NCBI GenBank assembly: GCA_021324915.1
Contig: JAJPIC010000023.1
Coordinates: 119,406-183,405 of the forward strand
Reading direction: 5' to 3'
Source of the DNA: Beijerinckiaceae bacterium
Lineage (GTDB): Bacteria > Pseudomonadota > Alphaproteobacteria > Rhizobiales > Beijerinckiaceae
DNA: 64,000 nt
The number at the start of each line of letters is the position of its first letter. Position 1 is the stretch's first letter. Of this stretch, positions 7,476 through 19,320 are shown piece by piece. A program made the translations under genes and the position numbers. The notes beneath the pieces were generated by a model. It did not search any database. It saw only the letters and a list, made by a program, of their open reading frames with translations, and was not told the DNA's origin.

Positions 7476-7903
7476 CCGATCTCTGCGATCTCGGGATGAA
7501 GCGCCTCCAGCTCGGGCAGCAGAACGACGCTTTCCTGTTCGTTCGGGTCGGTGCGCGAGACGACCGCGATACAGGGTTCCGTCGGGCTCGTATTATAGGG
7601 CAGGTGCGGAACATTGGCAGGGATATAGACGAAATCGCCGGCGCGCGAGACGAGATGATGTTCGAGCCGGTCGCCGTAATACATCGCGCCTACGCCGCTC
7701 AATATATAGATCGCGGTCTCGTGCGCTTCGTGCTTGTGGACCTTGGCGCGTGCGCCCGGCGGCATGGTGAGCAATTGCATGTGAATGGCGGTAGCTCCCA
7801 CCGTCTCGGCAGAAATCGCCGGCGCATAGGAGAAGCCTTGCTTGCCGATGAAAGGCTCGGCTGCGCGCAGCACCCGGCAAACTGGCCCGCTATTCTCCGA
7901 CAT
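7472..7903 (-). CDS. Cupin-domain protein
   Basis: 143 residues from ATG 7903, with AGGAGA eight bases upstream. One cupin barrel: motif 1 is [20 protein letters not shown] (about residues 60-79, metal-binding His/His/His-Glu positions) and motif 2 is [18 protein letters not shown] (about 98-115). The end of the protein ([16 protein letters not shown]) is acidic. Such single cupins may be enzymes or binding proteins; the substrate cannot be told. The stop overlaps the moaC start, an unusual neighbour in a trp-moa block, hinting at a role linked to cofactor or aromatic metabolism (weak inference). Confidence 0.8.
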   Translation of the reverse strand: MSENSGPVCRVLRAAEPFIGKQGFSYAPAISAETVGATAIHMQLLTMPPGARAKVHKHEAHETAIYILSGVGAMYYGDRLEHHLVSRAGDFVYIPANVPHLPYNTSPTEPCIAVVSRTDPNEQESVVLLPELEALHPEIAEIG

Positions 7904-7963
7904 GATCGATCTCCTAAGACGCGCTGAAGCAGGCGGCAAGTTCCGCGGGGCTCGCGGCGCTGC

Positions 7964-8794
7964 CTATCCGTGCGCTTTGCCCAGATGAGGGTGGCGCTCC
8001 AGCGCCGCGCCATAAACGAGATTGCGCGTCGCCGCCGCAACGTCCTTTTGGCGCATGAGGCTCTCGCCGACGAGGAACGCGCGTATTCCGGAGCGCTTCA
8101 GGCGCTGACAATCCTCGAAGGTTCCAATTCCGCTTTCAGCGACGATGATCCGGTCCGCCGGCACTTTCTCCGCGAGACGTTCGCAGGTCTCGATATGTGT
8201 CTCGAACGTGCGGAGGTCGCGATTGTTGATGCCGACGAGCTTCGTTTCGAGCTCGAGGCCGCGATCGAGCTCCTTCTCGTCATGCGCTTCGACGAGCACG
8301 TCGAGCGCGAGATCGTGTGCGGTCTTGTTGAGGCGCTTGGCTTCCTCGGCGCTGACGCAGGCCATGATGATGAGAATGCAGTCGGCGCCATAGGCGCGCG
8401 CCTCATAGACCTGATAGGGATCGAACAGGAAATCCTTGCGCAGCGCCGGCAAATGCGTGGCTTTGCGCGCCGCCTCGAGATAATCGAGCTTGCCTTGAAA
8501 GGACGGTGTATCGGTCAGAACGGAGAGGCAAGCAGCGCCGCCGTCCTGATAGGCGCGCGCATGGGTCGGCGGATCGAAATCGGCGCGGATCAGTCCCTTC
8601 GATGGGCTCGCCTTCTTGATTTCGGCGATCAGCGCCGAGCGGCCCTCGGCGAGCTTGGCCTCGATCGCGCGGACAAAGCCGCGCGGCGTATAGGCCTGCG
8701 CGCGGCGCTCCAAGGTAGAGAGCGGCATGCGCAATTTGGCTTCGCTGATCTCCTTGCGCTTATAGGCTTCGATTTGCCTCAAAATATCGGCCAT
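7964..8794 (-). CDS. trpC: Indole-3-glycerol phosphate synthase TrpC
   Basis: 276 residues from ATG 8794 (AAGGTGA upstream). It catalyses ring closure of CdRP to indole-3-glycerol phosphate. The TIM barrel shows [11 protein letters not shown] (57-67; phosphate and catalytic Lys), [16 protein letters not shown] (118-133), [10 protein letters not shown] and VAESGI. It is a stand-alone TrpC, not fused to TrpF. A 76-bp gap separates it from trpD upstream on the same strand. Confidence 0.97.
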   Translation of the reverse strand: MADILRQIEAYKRKEISEAKLRMPLSTLERRAQAYTPRGFVRAIEAKLAEGRSALIAEIKKASPSKGLIRADFDPPTHARAYQDGGAACLSVLTDTPSFQGKLDYLEAARKATHLPALRKDFLFDPYQVYEARAYGADCILIIMACVSAEEAKRLNKTAHDLALDVLVEAHDEKELDRGLELETKLVGINNRDLRTFETHIETCERLAEKVPADRIIVAESGIGTFEDCQRLKRSGIRAFLVGESLMRQKDVAAATRNLVYGAALERHPHLGKAHG

Positions 8795-8870
8795 AACGTC
8801 ACCTTGGAACTTGAGGCCCCCGCGCGAAGCCAATTCCCCAATCACGAAACGAAAGATATGGCGCCAAAAG

Positions 8871-9896
8871 TCAAGTCTCATTCTCCTGATGCGAGGCCGC
8901 GGTGAGCCTGGCGAGCACTTCGGCCACGCGACCCTGATCCAGAGCTTTGGCTGCAAGGGCTGCTCCCTCTCTGAGATCGGAAGCTTTTTCGGCGACCATG
9001 AGCGCGACCGCAGCATTGAGGATTGCGATATCGCGATAGGGGTTCCGGGCGCCCGCAAGGACCGCTTTGAGCGCCGCGGCATTATGGGCGGCATCGCCCC
9101 CCTTGAGGTCTTCGAGGCTGACGCGGGCAAGGCCGGCGTCCTCGGGAACGATCTCGAAGCAACGGATGGTTTTCGCCTCGAGCGCCACGACCGATGTCGG
9201 GCCGGTGGTCGTCGCCTCGTCGAGTCCGTCCGACCCGTGCAGCAGCCAGACGCGCTCGGAACCGAGATTGCGCAGGACCTCCGCGAGCGGTTTGAGCCAT
9301 TCAGCGGAAAAGACGCCGAGCACTTGCCGCTTCACCCCGGCCGGATTCGCGAGAGGTCCCAGCAGGTTGAACAAAGTCCTTGTGCCGAGCTCGGCGCGGA
9401 CTTCCGCCACGTGGCGCATGGCGACATGATGCACGGGAGCGCTCATGAATCCGATGCCGAGCTTGGCGATCGAGGCTTCAACCTCCTGCGGCGAACGCCC
9501 GACCTTGACCCCAAGGGCTTTCAGCACATCGCTGGACCCTGAGCGGGACGAGGCGGCGCGGTTGCCATGTTTGGCAACGGGCACGCCGCAGGCGGCGACG
9601 ATCAGGGCAGCAAGCGTCGAAACGTTATAAGTGCCGTGACCATCCCCACCTGTGCCGACTATATCGATTGCGTGCGGCGGAGCTGCGACCTTCAGCATTT
9701 TGGCGCGCATGGCCGAGACGGCGCCGGTGATCTCATCGATCGTTTCGCCGCGCGCGCGCAAGGCGAGAAGAAATCCGCCCATCTGAGCCGGACTGGCTTC
9801 TCCCGAAAAGAGATAGTCGAAGGCGCGTTCCGCTTCGGAACGGGAGAGGCTGGCGCCCGAGGCGATCTTGGCGAGAAGAGGTTTGAAAGCTTCCAT
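8871..9896 (-). CDS. trpD: Anthranilate phosphoribosyltransferase TrpD
   Basis: 341 residues. It transfers phosphoribosyl from PRPP to anthranilate. Motifs: GTGGDG (81-86) and TYNVST (89-94) for PRPP/pyrophosphate, KHGNRA (109-114) for anthranilate, and SGSSDVL (119-125). A GAGAGG precedes the ATG. It lies downstream of trpG on the same strand but is separated from it by an oppositely oriented VOC gene, so trpD-trpC probably has its own promoter. Confidence 0.97.
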   Translation of the reverse strand: MEAFKPLLAKIASGASLSRSEAERAFDYLFSGEASPAQMGGFLLALRARGETIDEITGAVSAMRAKMLKVAAPPHAIDIVGTGGDGHGTYNVSTLAALIVAACGVPVAKHGNRAASSRSGSSDVLKALGVKVGRSPQEVEASIAKLGIGFMSAPVHHVAMRHVAEVRAELGTRTLFNLLGPLANPAGVKRQVLGVFSAEWLKPLAEVLRNLGSERVWLLHGSDGLDEATTTGPTSVVALEAKTIRCFEIVPEDAGLARVSLEDLKGGDAAHNAAALKAVLAGARNPYRDIAILNAAVALMVAEKASDLREGAALAAKALDQGRVAEVLARLTAASHQENET

Positions 9897-10022
9897 GGCC
9901 TCTCATTGCGCCGCCGACGCCGGGAGCGCAAGTCGGCTCTGCGCCGCTCCGGGGATGCGGCTCAAATGTGAGGACAGGCCGACGCCGCAAGTCTGCTAGT
10001 TTCCAGACGAAAGGAGCCTCGC

Positions 10023-10373
10023 ATGACCGTCAAGCGCATCGTAGCAAATATAGCGGCGCCGCATCCGGAAAGCGCCAGGAGGTTTTATGGCGATATTCTC
10101 GGCATGGATGTCGCAATGGATCTCGGGTGGATCCTGACTTTCGCAAGCCAAGAGAGCACCACCCCGCAATTGAGTATTGCGACCGAAGGCGGATCGGGGA
10201 CAAAGGTGCCCGACATTTCGATCGAGGTCGATAATTTGGACGAGGTCCTAGGGAAGGTGGTCGAGGCCGGCCTGGCTATAGAACATGGCCCGGTCTTGGA
10301 GCCTTGGGGCGTTCGCCGCTTCTACGTGCGCGATCCGTTCGGCCGTCTCGTCAACATCCTGAGCCATGAGTGA
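10023..10373 (+). CDS. VOC (glyoxalase/bleomycin resistance) superfamily protein
   Basis: 116 residues with AAAGGAG nine bases before the ATG. One VOC module pair: RIVANIAAPHPESARRFYGD (5-24), a central acidic strand DISIEVDNLDEVL, and the C-terminal GVRRFYVRDPFGRLVNILSH typical of glyoxalase-like proteins. Candidate metal ligands are few, so it may be a binding protein rather than an isomerase. It is on the plus strand between trpD and trpG, interrupting the trp order. The specific substrate is unknown. Confidence 0.85.
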   Translation: MTVKRIVANIAAPHPESARRFYGDILGMDVAMDLGWILTFASQESTTPQLSIATEGGSGTKVPDISIEVDNLDEVLGKVVEAGLAIEHGPVLEPWGVRRFYVRDPFGRLVNILSHE

Positions 10374-10383
10374 CCGCCAAACA

Positions 10384-10986
10384 TTAATGCGCAGGCGGGG
10401 CGAGCTTTTTCCATTCGGCGGCGAGTTCGAGAAAATTGGCGAGAATCCGGTGCCCATGTTCGGAAGCGATGCTTTCGGGGTGAAATTGCACGCCATGGGT
10501 GGGGCGGTCGCGATGCGAAACGCCCATCACGAGCCCGTCGGCTTCTGCTGTCACACGCAGCTCCTCCGGTAGATTATCACGCCTGACGACCAGCGAATGA
10601 TAGCGCGTGGCGCGGAACGGCCCGTTGATGCCGGCAAATACGGTCTCGGAATTGTGGCGGATCTCGGAAACCTTGCCGTGCACCGGAACGGGCGCACGGA
10701 CGACTTCTCCGCCAAAGGCCTCGCCGATCGCCTGATGTCCGAGGCAGACGCCGAAGATCGGGATCGTGGCGCTCGCCGCCTTGATCAGATCGAGGCAGAT
10801 GCCCGCTTCGCGCGGGGTGCAAGGTCCGGGTGAGAGCACGATTGCGTCCGGCCGCGCCACAAGGACATCGGCGACACTCACTTGATCGTTGCGGCGCACG
10901 TCGACCTCGGCCCCGAGCGCGCCGAGGTAATGCACGAGATTGAAGGTGAAACTGTCGTAATTGTCGATGAGCGTGACGGCGGTCAT
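10384..10986 (-). CDS. trpG: Anthranilate synthase component II TrpG (glutamine amidotransferase)
   Basis: 200 residues from ATG 10986 (GAGGGA upstream); 13 residues of upstream open frame are excluded as unlike the family. It releases ammonia from glutamine for TrpE. Motifs: LIDNYDSFTFNLVHYL (6-21), SPGPCTP (52-58), the nucleophile C81 in FGVCLGHQAIGE, and the His169/Glu171 of VQFHPESI. Its stop lies 10 bp from the stop of the convergent VOC gene. Confidence 0.97.
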   Translation of the reverse strand: MTAVTLIDNYDSFTFNLVHYLGALGAEVDVRRNDQVSVADVLVARPDAIVLSPGPCTPREAGICLDLIKAASATIPIFGVCLGHQAIGEAFGGEVVRAPVPVHGKVSEIRHNSETVFAGINGPFRATRYHSLVVRRDNLPEELRVTAEADGLVMGVSHRDRPTHGVQFHPESIASEHGHRILANFLELAAEWKKLAPPAH

Positions 10987-11166
10987 GGCGCTTCCCTCAA
11001 GCTCGCCTTTTGGGCCTTGCTGCACGAAGCGTCAAGAAGGGGGAAAAGCGCGAATCCTTTCGCGGACGGCGCGGAGCGCCGATCCGCGATCCAGAGCTCT
11101 CCGCTGCACTGGACCCGCCGATCTTTGCCGCGCCGGGTCCGCGAAATCGCGGCAGGCAGAGAAGGC

Positions 11167-12162
<996 letters not shown>

Positions 12163-12299
12163 ATCTGTCCTTCCGTTTGTGCGATGGACGCCCCGCGGCG
12201 CAAATAATACTTCGAACCACCCGATCCTCGGTGAGTCGAATTTGATTTATTCGCCCAGGGAGCCGGGCAGGAGACTTCGCTTATCTCGTGCGGGACGGT

Positions 12300-12440
12300 A
12301 CGATTTTCGAGAGGCTCCAATCGAGCGAAGTTCAAAATGCCGTCATTGCGGGCGAAGCGAAGCAAACGAGGAAAAGCATCGGCAATCCAAGCGAATCGAA
12401 GTCGCCGGATTGCGTTGCCCTTGAGCTCGTCGCAACGACG
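12300..12440 (-). repeat. Copy of the GTCATTGCGAGCGAAGC-type intergenic repeat
   Basis: On the plus strand it reads CCGTCATTGCGGGCGAAGCG followed by AAGCAAACGAGG, AAGCATCGGCAATCC and a GTCGCAACGAC end. The second copy at 32560-32632 is shorter. This sequence type (CGTCATTGCGAGCGAAGCGA) is widely repeated in rhizobial genomes. It follows the trpE stop directly and may end its transcript. Confidence 0.55.
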
Positions 12441-12441
12441 A

Positions 12442-13950
12442 TTATTGCCCGCGCTTCGCGCGAGTCGCAAAGCGGACCGCTTCCTCTGCCGCACGAAACA
12501 AAGCCTGCGCCTTATTCACGCATTCGCGCTGCTCGTAGGCGGGATCGGAATCGTAAACCACGCCGGCGCCCGCCTGGACGTGCATCAATCCATCCTTCAC
12601 CACTGAAGTGCGCAGGATGATGCACGTGTCCATATCGCCTTGCGCGCCGAAATAGCCGATGCACCCGGCATAGATGCCGCGCTTATCCGTCTCCAATTCG
12701 TCGATGATCTCCATGGCGCGCACTTTCGGCGCGCCCGAGACCGTGCCGGCCGGAAAGCCGGCGCAGAGCGCGTCGATCACGTCGCATTTCGGATCGAGCG
12801 CGCCGTCGACGTTCGAGACGATATGCATGACGTGGCTATAGCGTTCGATAACGAATTGTTCGGTAACGTCGACGGTTCCGATCTGCGCCACGCGCCCCAC
12901 GTCATTGCGGCCGAGATCGAGCAACATCAGATGTTCGGCGCGTTCCTTCTCGTCGGCGAGAAGATCGGCGGCAAGCCGGGCGTCCTCTTCCTGCGTCTTG
13001 CCGCGCCAGCGCGTTCCGGCGATCGGCCGGATCGTCACCTTGCCGGCGCGCACGCGGACCAGAATTTCGGGGCTCGAACAGACGATCTGAAAGCCGCCGA
13101 AATCGAGGTAGCAGAGGAAGGGCGCGGGATTGACGCGCCGTAGCGCGCGATAAAGCGCAAAAGCCGGAAGCGCAAAGGGCGCAGTGAAGCGCTGCGACAG
13201 CACGACCTGAAAAATATCGCCGGCCCGAATATATTCCTTTGCCTGCTCGACCATCGCAAGAAAGCGCTCTTCCGGCGTGTTGGATTTTGCCGGCGGCTGC
13301 GCCGCGACCGCGCTCTCTTCCTCCTGGACGCGCGGTCCCTCGAGAGCGGCGACGACTGCTTCGATCCGCTCGCATGCAGCTTCATATGCAGCGCGTGCGC
13401 CGCCAGGTCCCGGCCGCACAGGCGTGACCACCCAGATCTCGTCCTTCACGCTGTCGAAGACGACCATCACCGTCGGGCGCAACATGATCGCATCGGGCAC
13501 GCCGATCGGATCGGGCTTTGCCGGCGCCAGGCGTTCCATCTGGCGCACCATGTCGTAGCCGAGATAACCGAATACGCCGGCTGCCATGGGCGGAAGGTCT
13601 TCGGCTGCTTCGATGCGCGATTCGGCGATCAGCGCGCGCAGGGATTTCAGCGGCGGCTCGGGGCAGGGGACGAAAGTATCGGGATCCGTCTGCGCCGTGC
13701 GATTGATCTCGGCCCGCTCGCCGTCGCAGCGCCAGACGATATCGGGGTCGAGCCCGATCATCGAATAGCGGCCGCGCGTCCCGCCGCCTTCGACCGATTC
13801 GAGCAGAAAGAGCCGGCCGGAGCGACCGGCGGAGAGCTTGAGAAATGCCGAGACGGGGGTCTCGAGGTCGCCCACGAGCCGCGTCGTGACGAGCGTCGCG
13901 GATCCGGCCGCGTAGCTCTCGGCGAAAGCCGCAAAAGGAGGCTCGATCAT
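12442..13950 (-). CDS. trpE: Anthranilate synthase component I TrpE
   Basis: 502 residues. It makes anthranilate from chorismate with ammonia from TrpG. The N-terminal half carries the tryptophan feedback site region (FLLESVEGGGTRGRYSMIGL, about 48-67, in place of the common LLES..G). The C-terminal chorismate-binding domain shows FQVVLSQRF, PEILVRV, PIAGTRWRG, ADEKERAEHLMLLDLGRNDVGRV and GTVSGAPKVRAMEIIDELE. Separate TrpE and TrpG contrast with the fused TrpEG of many Rhizobiaceae. The gene starts 8 bp after the foldase stop, so it probably shares that transcript. Confidence 0.97.
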   Translation of the reverse strand: MIEPPFAAFAESYAAGSATLVTTRLVGDLETPVSAFLKLSAGRSGRLFLLESVEGGGTRGRYSMIGLDPDIVWRCDGERAEINRTAQTDPDTFVPCPEPPLKSLRALIAESRIEAAEDLPPMAAGVFGYLGYDMVRQMERLAPAKPDPIGVPDAIMLRPTVMVVFDSVKDEIWVVTPVRPGPGGARAAYEAACERIEAVVAALEGPRVQEEESAVAAQPPAKSNTPEERFLAMVEQAKEYIRAGDIFQVVLSQRFTAPFALPAFALYRALRRVNPAPFLCYLDFGGFQIVCSSPEILVRVRAGKVTIRPIAGTRWRGKTQEEDARLAADLLADEKERAEHLMLLDLGRNDVGRVAQIGTVDVTEQFVIERYSHVMHIVSNVDGALDPKCDVIDALCAGFPAGTVSGAPKVRAMEIIDELETDKRGIYAGCIGYFGAQGDMDTCIILRTSVVKDGLMHVQAGAGVVYDSDPAYEQRECVNKAQALFRAAEEAVRFATRAKRGQ

Positions 13951-13958
13951 CGCAGGCG

Positions 13959-15878
13959 TCAGTCCGACTCGGGCGGAGCGCCGATGATCGAGGCAAGCGC
14001 CTGCTGATTGATCTGCACGCCGACGACGCCTTGCAATTGGGTCACATATTGCTCGATCAGATCGTCATCGAGCGCGCTCTTCATCTGGTCGATGATGTTG
14101 CGGAAGTCCGGCCGCTTGAGATCGAGCGGCGGCACTTTGGCATCGACCACTTTGAAGAGCATGCGGTCGCCATTGCCGGTCATCGCCGACCCGCCGGCGC
14201 CCAATTTCCGGTCGAAGACCTGGCCAAGCTCTTCCCGCGAGAGATCCTGCGGATCGTCGCGTTTGATCTTCGCCATATGCTTGACCGCAAGATTGCCCTG
14301 CGAGGCGGCGATGGACGCGAGCGTCTCGCCCTTGTCGAGCTTCTGCACGAGTTCGGCGGCTTTGGCGGAGAGACGACGCGAAGTCTCCTCGTCCGTCCAG
14401 GCTTGCGCGACCTTGTTTTTCACCTCGTCGAAGTTTTGTGCCCGCGCCGGCTCGACGCCGAGCACGTCGAACCAGATCGTGCCCCCGTCGCGCGTCCCGA
14501 TCGGCTCGTTATCGACGCCGACGTCGGAGGCGAAAGCTGCCTTGACCAGCTGGCTCGCATCGCCGAGATCGGCAACCGGCTTTCCGCTCTTGTCATGGCC
14601 TTGCGCATCGATCGCGTCGATGGTGCGGGCTTCGAGGCCGGAGCTCTTTGCGGCATCGGCGACCGATTTTCCGTTGGCGCGCTGGTCCTCGATCGCGTCG
14701 TGGATCTTGTTGACCTCGCCTGTCGCCCGGGCGAGCGCCAATTCCTGAACGATGGCGCCTTTTACCGCTTCGAGCGGCTCGGTGACGGGCGGGACGATCT
14801 GCGTGACCCGCAAGATCGCCCAGCCGAATTGCGTCTTCACGGGCTTCGAGATTCCGTCTTTTGGCAGAGCGAACCCGGCATCGGCGACGGCCTTGTCGAC
14901 GAGATCGGCCTTGGTGACCACGCCGAGGTTGGTATCTTTTGCCGTCAGCTTCCGCTCGGCAATGAGCGCGTCGAACGTCTCGCCCTTGGCGAGCTTGTCG
15001 GACGCCGCATTCGCCGAAGCCTGATCGGGAAAAACGATCTGCTGCAGCATCCGATGTTCCGGCTGCGTGTAGCGGCTCGCCTTCACCTCGTCATACCGCT
15101 TGCGCACGTCCGCATCGCTGATCGTCTTGGCGATCTCGGCCGCGAGAGTCCGTGGCGTAATGACGAGAACGCTGAGCTTGCGATATTCGGGCGTCCGATA
15201 AGTGGCGCGATGCGCCTCGAAATAATCCTTGAGTTGCGTATCGCTCGGCGCCGGGACGGAGCCCGCGGCCGATTTCGGCAGAACGATGTAATCGATCGCG
15301 CGCGTCTCGTTGTAGTAGCGGTTGATGAGCTCGAGCATCGCATTCGGCGCCGCAAAACCGGTATTGAGCGCCGTGATCATTTCCTGGCGCAGATAATCGG
15401 CGCGCTGATCGGAGACGAAACCACGCTCCGTCATACCGGCGTCGCGCAGCCGATCTTCGAAGAGCTGATGATCGAACTGGCCGTTGGGTCCTTTGAACGC
15501 CTCATCCGCATAGATGCGCTTGGCCAGTTCCTTGTCGCTCATCGCGAGGCCGAGGCGATGTGCTTCCTGATCGAGCACCGCGTCGCTGATTAGCCGCGCG
15601 AGCACCTGCCGGTCGAGGCCCATGGCATGCGCCTCGTCCCCCGTGATCGCCCGCCGCTGGCGCTGTTGGAGCTGCAGCAATTCGTTCTGATAGGCGCTGC
15701 GGTATTGGTCGACCGTGATCTCGATCGAGCCGACCTTGGCGAGCCGATTGGCACCGAACCCGCGGAAAATATCGGCAATTCCCCAAAAGCCGAAGGCGAT
15801 AATGATGAAACCCATCACCACAGCCATGATCGTGCGGCCGAACCAAGTCTGGCTGGAAGCACGCAAAGCATCGAGCAT
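13959..15878 (-). CDS. ppiD: PpiD/SurA-type peptidyl-prolyl isomerase, inner-membrane anchored
   Basis: 639 residues from ATG 15878. A single membrane anchor (about 15-37, FGRTIMAVVMGFIIIAFGFW) places the rest in the periplasm. A SurA-N-like chaperone domain (to about 240) follows, then a parvulin/rotamase domain (about 265-365, HRMLQQIVFPDQASANAASD to TQFGWAILRVTQI) and a C-terminal chaperone-like part. Parvulin active-site residues look degenerate, as in other PpiD proteins. It helps secreted proteins fold. The link to trpE is a conserved alphaproteobacterial arrangement. Confidence 0.9.
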   Translation of the reverse strand: MLDALRASSQTWFGRTIMAVVMGFIIIAFGFWGIADIFRGFGANRLAKVGSIEITVDQYRSAYQNELLQLQQRQRRAITGDEAHAMGLDRQVLARLISDAVLDQEAHRLGLAMSDKELAKRIYADEAFKGPNGQFDHQLFEDRLRDAGMTERGFVSDQRADYLRQEMITALNTGFAAPNAMLELINRYYNETRAIDYIVLPKSAAGSVPAPSDTQLKDYFEAHRATYRTPEYRKLSVLVITPRTLAAEIAKTISDADVRKRYDEVKASRYTQPEHRMLQQIVFPDQASANAASDKLAKGETFDALIAERKLTAKDTNLGVVTKADLVDKAVADAGFALPKDGISKPVKTQFGWAILRVTQIVPPVTEPLEAVKGAIVQELALARATGEVNKIHDAIEDQRANGKSVADAAKSSGLEARTIDAIDAQGHDKSGKPVADLGDASQLVKAAFASDVGVDNEPIGTRDGGTIWFDVLGVEPARAQNFDEVKNKVAQAWTDEETSRRLSAKAAELVQKLDKGETLASIAASQGNLAVKHMAKIKRDDPQDLSREELGQVFDRKLGAGGSAMTGNGDRMLFKVVDAKVPPLDLKRPDFRNIIDQMKSALDDDLIEQYVTQLQGVVGVQINQQALASIIGAPPESD

Positions 15879-16069
15879 ATTGAGGATTCTCCGAGGTCCG
15901 GTAAGAGAATGCGGCCAAGCGGCGCGACTATAGGGAGGCACTTCCTGCCTTGCAACGCCTTGGCCGCAATCGGGGCGGGTCTTTAGCTTTTGACTTTCTT
16001 AAAGCAACGGGGCTTCGACTTCGCCGAAAGTGGGGCGTTTTTGGACGCGCAGAGCGAGAGCTGATTCGC

Positions 16070-16825
16070 ATGTCGGACAACCTGCGGCCGCTCCTGGCCG
16101 GAAATTGGAAGATGAACGGCCGCCTGGCCGATCTCGCCGAGATCGACGCCATCCGTTCGAGGGTCGCGGCGGGCGCGGCCGGGCAGGCGCAGGTTGTGGT
16201 CTGCCCGCCCTTCACACTGCTCACGGAGGCCGCCCGGCGCTGCGGCGGCTCTCCCGTGGGTCTCGGCGCCCAGGATTGTTCTACGGCGCCCTGTGGGGCT
16301 TATACGGGCGATATTTCGGCGGAGATGCTCAAGGATGCCGGAGCATCCTTCGTCATCGTCGGCCATTCGGAGCGCCGCGCCGGACATGGCGAGAGCGATG
16401 CGCTGGTGCGCGCCAAGGCGGCCGCCGGGCTTCGGGCCGGCCTCAACGTCATTCTCTGCCTCGGCGAAACGCAAGCGCAGCGCAGCGCAGGGGAGGCGCT
16501 CGCGACCGTCGCGGCGCAACTCGAAGCTTCTTTGCCCGAGGAAGCGGCGCCGGAGCGCCTCGTCATCGCCTATGAGCCGGTGTGGGCGATCGGCACCGGC
16601 ATCACGCCGACCCCGACGGACATCGCAGAAATGCATGGCTTCCTGCGCCGCCGGCTCGCAGAACGTAGAGCCGGCGGCGAGCGGATCCGGATCCTTTACG
16701 GCGGCTCGGTGAAGCCCGCCAATGCGGCTGACCTGCTGAATGGCGCCGACGTCAATGGCGCCCTCGTCGGCGGCGCAAGCCTCAAGGCGGAAGAATTCAT
16801 GGCCATCGCCGCGGTCTATCGTTAG
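16070..16825 (+). CDS. tpiA: Triose-phosphate isomerase TpiA
   Basis: 251 residues from ATG 16070, where the family starts (LLAGNWKMNG). It interconverts DHAP and glyceraldehyde-3-phosphate. Catalytic residues: N12 and K14, H99 (VIVGHSERR) and E169 in IAYEPVWAIGTG; the phosphate loop YGGSVKPAN and LVGGASLKAEEF follow. It is divergent from ppiD and followed by secG then pyrG, a conserved order. Confidence 0.97.
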   Translation: MSDNLRPLLAGNWKMNGRLADLAEIDAIRSRVAAGAAGQAQVVVCPPFTLLTEAARRCGGSPVGLGAQDCSTAPCGAYTGDISAEMLKDAGASFVIVGHSERRAGHGESDALVRAKAAAGLRAGLNVILCLGETQAQRSAGEALATVAAQLEASLPEEAAPERLVIAYEPVWAIGTGITPTPTDIAEMHGFLRRRLAERRAGGERIRILYGGSVKPANAADLLNGADVNGALVGGASLKAEEFMAIAAVYR

Positions 16826-17017
16826 CGGGCCCTCGGCAGTATCTATCGCGAAGCTGCGGCGATACATGCGCCGGGTTTGGCGCAACGCTCGAGCGGCGTG
16901 AAATTTCGAAGATCGTCATTAAATCTGAGTAACATCGCGACGTTGCCGCCGCCCCGCGCTCTAGCCATAGGCCCGAACTCGGTATAAGAGGCAGCGGCAT
17001 TTCGTTTTGAGGTCTTG

Positions 17018-17401
17018 ATGCAGACGGTTCTGATTGTCATCCATATCATGGTCGTGATCGCCCTCGTGGCGGTCGTTTTATTGCAGCGTTCGGAAGGCGG
17101 CGCCTTGGGCATCGGCGGCAGCGGCTTTATGACCGGACGCGGTCAGGCCAATGTGCTCACGCGTGCGACCGCCATTCTGGCCGGCTTGTTTTTCGCAACC
17201 AGCTTAGGTCTCACCATTCTCGCCAATCTCAACCGCGCGCCGACCTCGATCTTCGAAGGCACGTCCACTCCGACTGCGCCGGCTTCCGCCCCGGGCACCC
17301 CGCCCGCCAGCCAGGGCAGTCTGATGGAGCAGCTCAAAAAGCTGCAGCAGCAACGCCAGCAGGAACAGGCGCCCCAGCCGGAAGCGCCGCGTTCACAATG
17401 A
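17018..17401 (+). CDS. secG: Preprotein translocase subunit SecG
   Basis: 127 residues; ATG 17018 with GAGG eight bases upstream is preferred to the TTG one codon earlier. Two membrane helices: QTVLIVIHIMVVIALVAVVL (2-21) and AILAGLFFATSLGLTILANL (about 52-71). Between them is the conserved loop LLQRSEGGALGIGGSG. The long Pro/Gln-rich tail (LKKLQQQRQQEQAPQPEAPR) is usual for alphaproteobacterial SecG. It is part of the SecYEG channel. Confidence 0.95.
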   Translation: MQTVLIVIHIMVVIALVAVVLLQRSEGGALGIGGSGFMTGRGQANVLTRATAILAGLFFATSLGLTILANLNRAPTSIFEGTSTPTAPASAPGTPPASQGSLMEQLKKLQQQRQQEQAPQPEAPRSQ

Positions 17402-17460
17402 CGGCGAAAGCGTTGGAAAAAACGAGAAACAGGCTCCCCAAGCCGCCCAAAACAGGATAA

Positions 17461-19100
<1,640 letters not shown>

Positions 19101-19101
<1 letters not shown>

Positions 19102-19117
19102 GCGCATCGCCTGCGCC
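19101..19117 (+). terminator. Short hairpin at the pyrG stop
   Basis: GGCGCA (19101-19106) and TGCGCC (19112-19117) form a 6-bp stem around TCGCC, starting at the last base of the pyrG stop. There is no T-run, so this may be an attenuating or Rho-assisted end rather than an intrinsic terminator. Confidence 0.3.
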
Positions 19118-19320
19118 GTGCAGTAACGGGCGGGGTTGCCACACTTTCGATACCCTGCGCATTGTGGGACCTAAGCGTCACTTTCCCGGCCAAAGCGAAG
19201 CGGAGGGCCGGGATAAAGACGGCCGGCATCGGGCCCGGATCCGCGCCCGCTTCGCAGGCTCGTTCGAGGAGCGAGCGACGGCTTCCGCGAAGAGAGCAAT
19301 TGAACGCGAGATCGATCTCG

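Noticed and set aside
13951..13958. Trp leader peptide/attenuator before trpE
   Set aside because: trpE begins 8 bp after the ppiD stop; no Trp-rich leader or paired hairpins are there.
14031..15593. A 520-codon plus-strand frame opposite ppiD
   Set aside because: Shadow of the foldase gene, no ribosome site.
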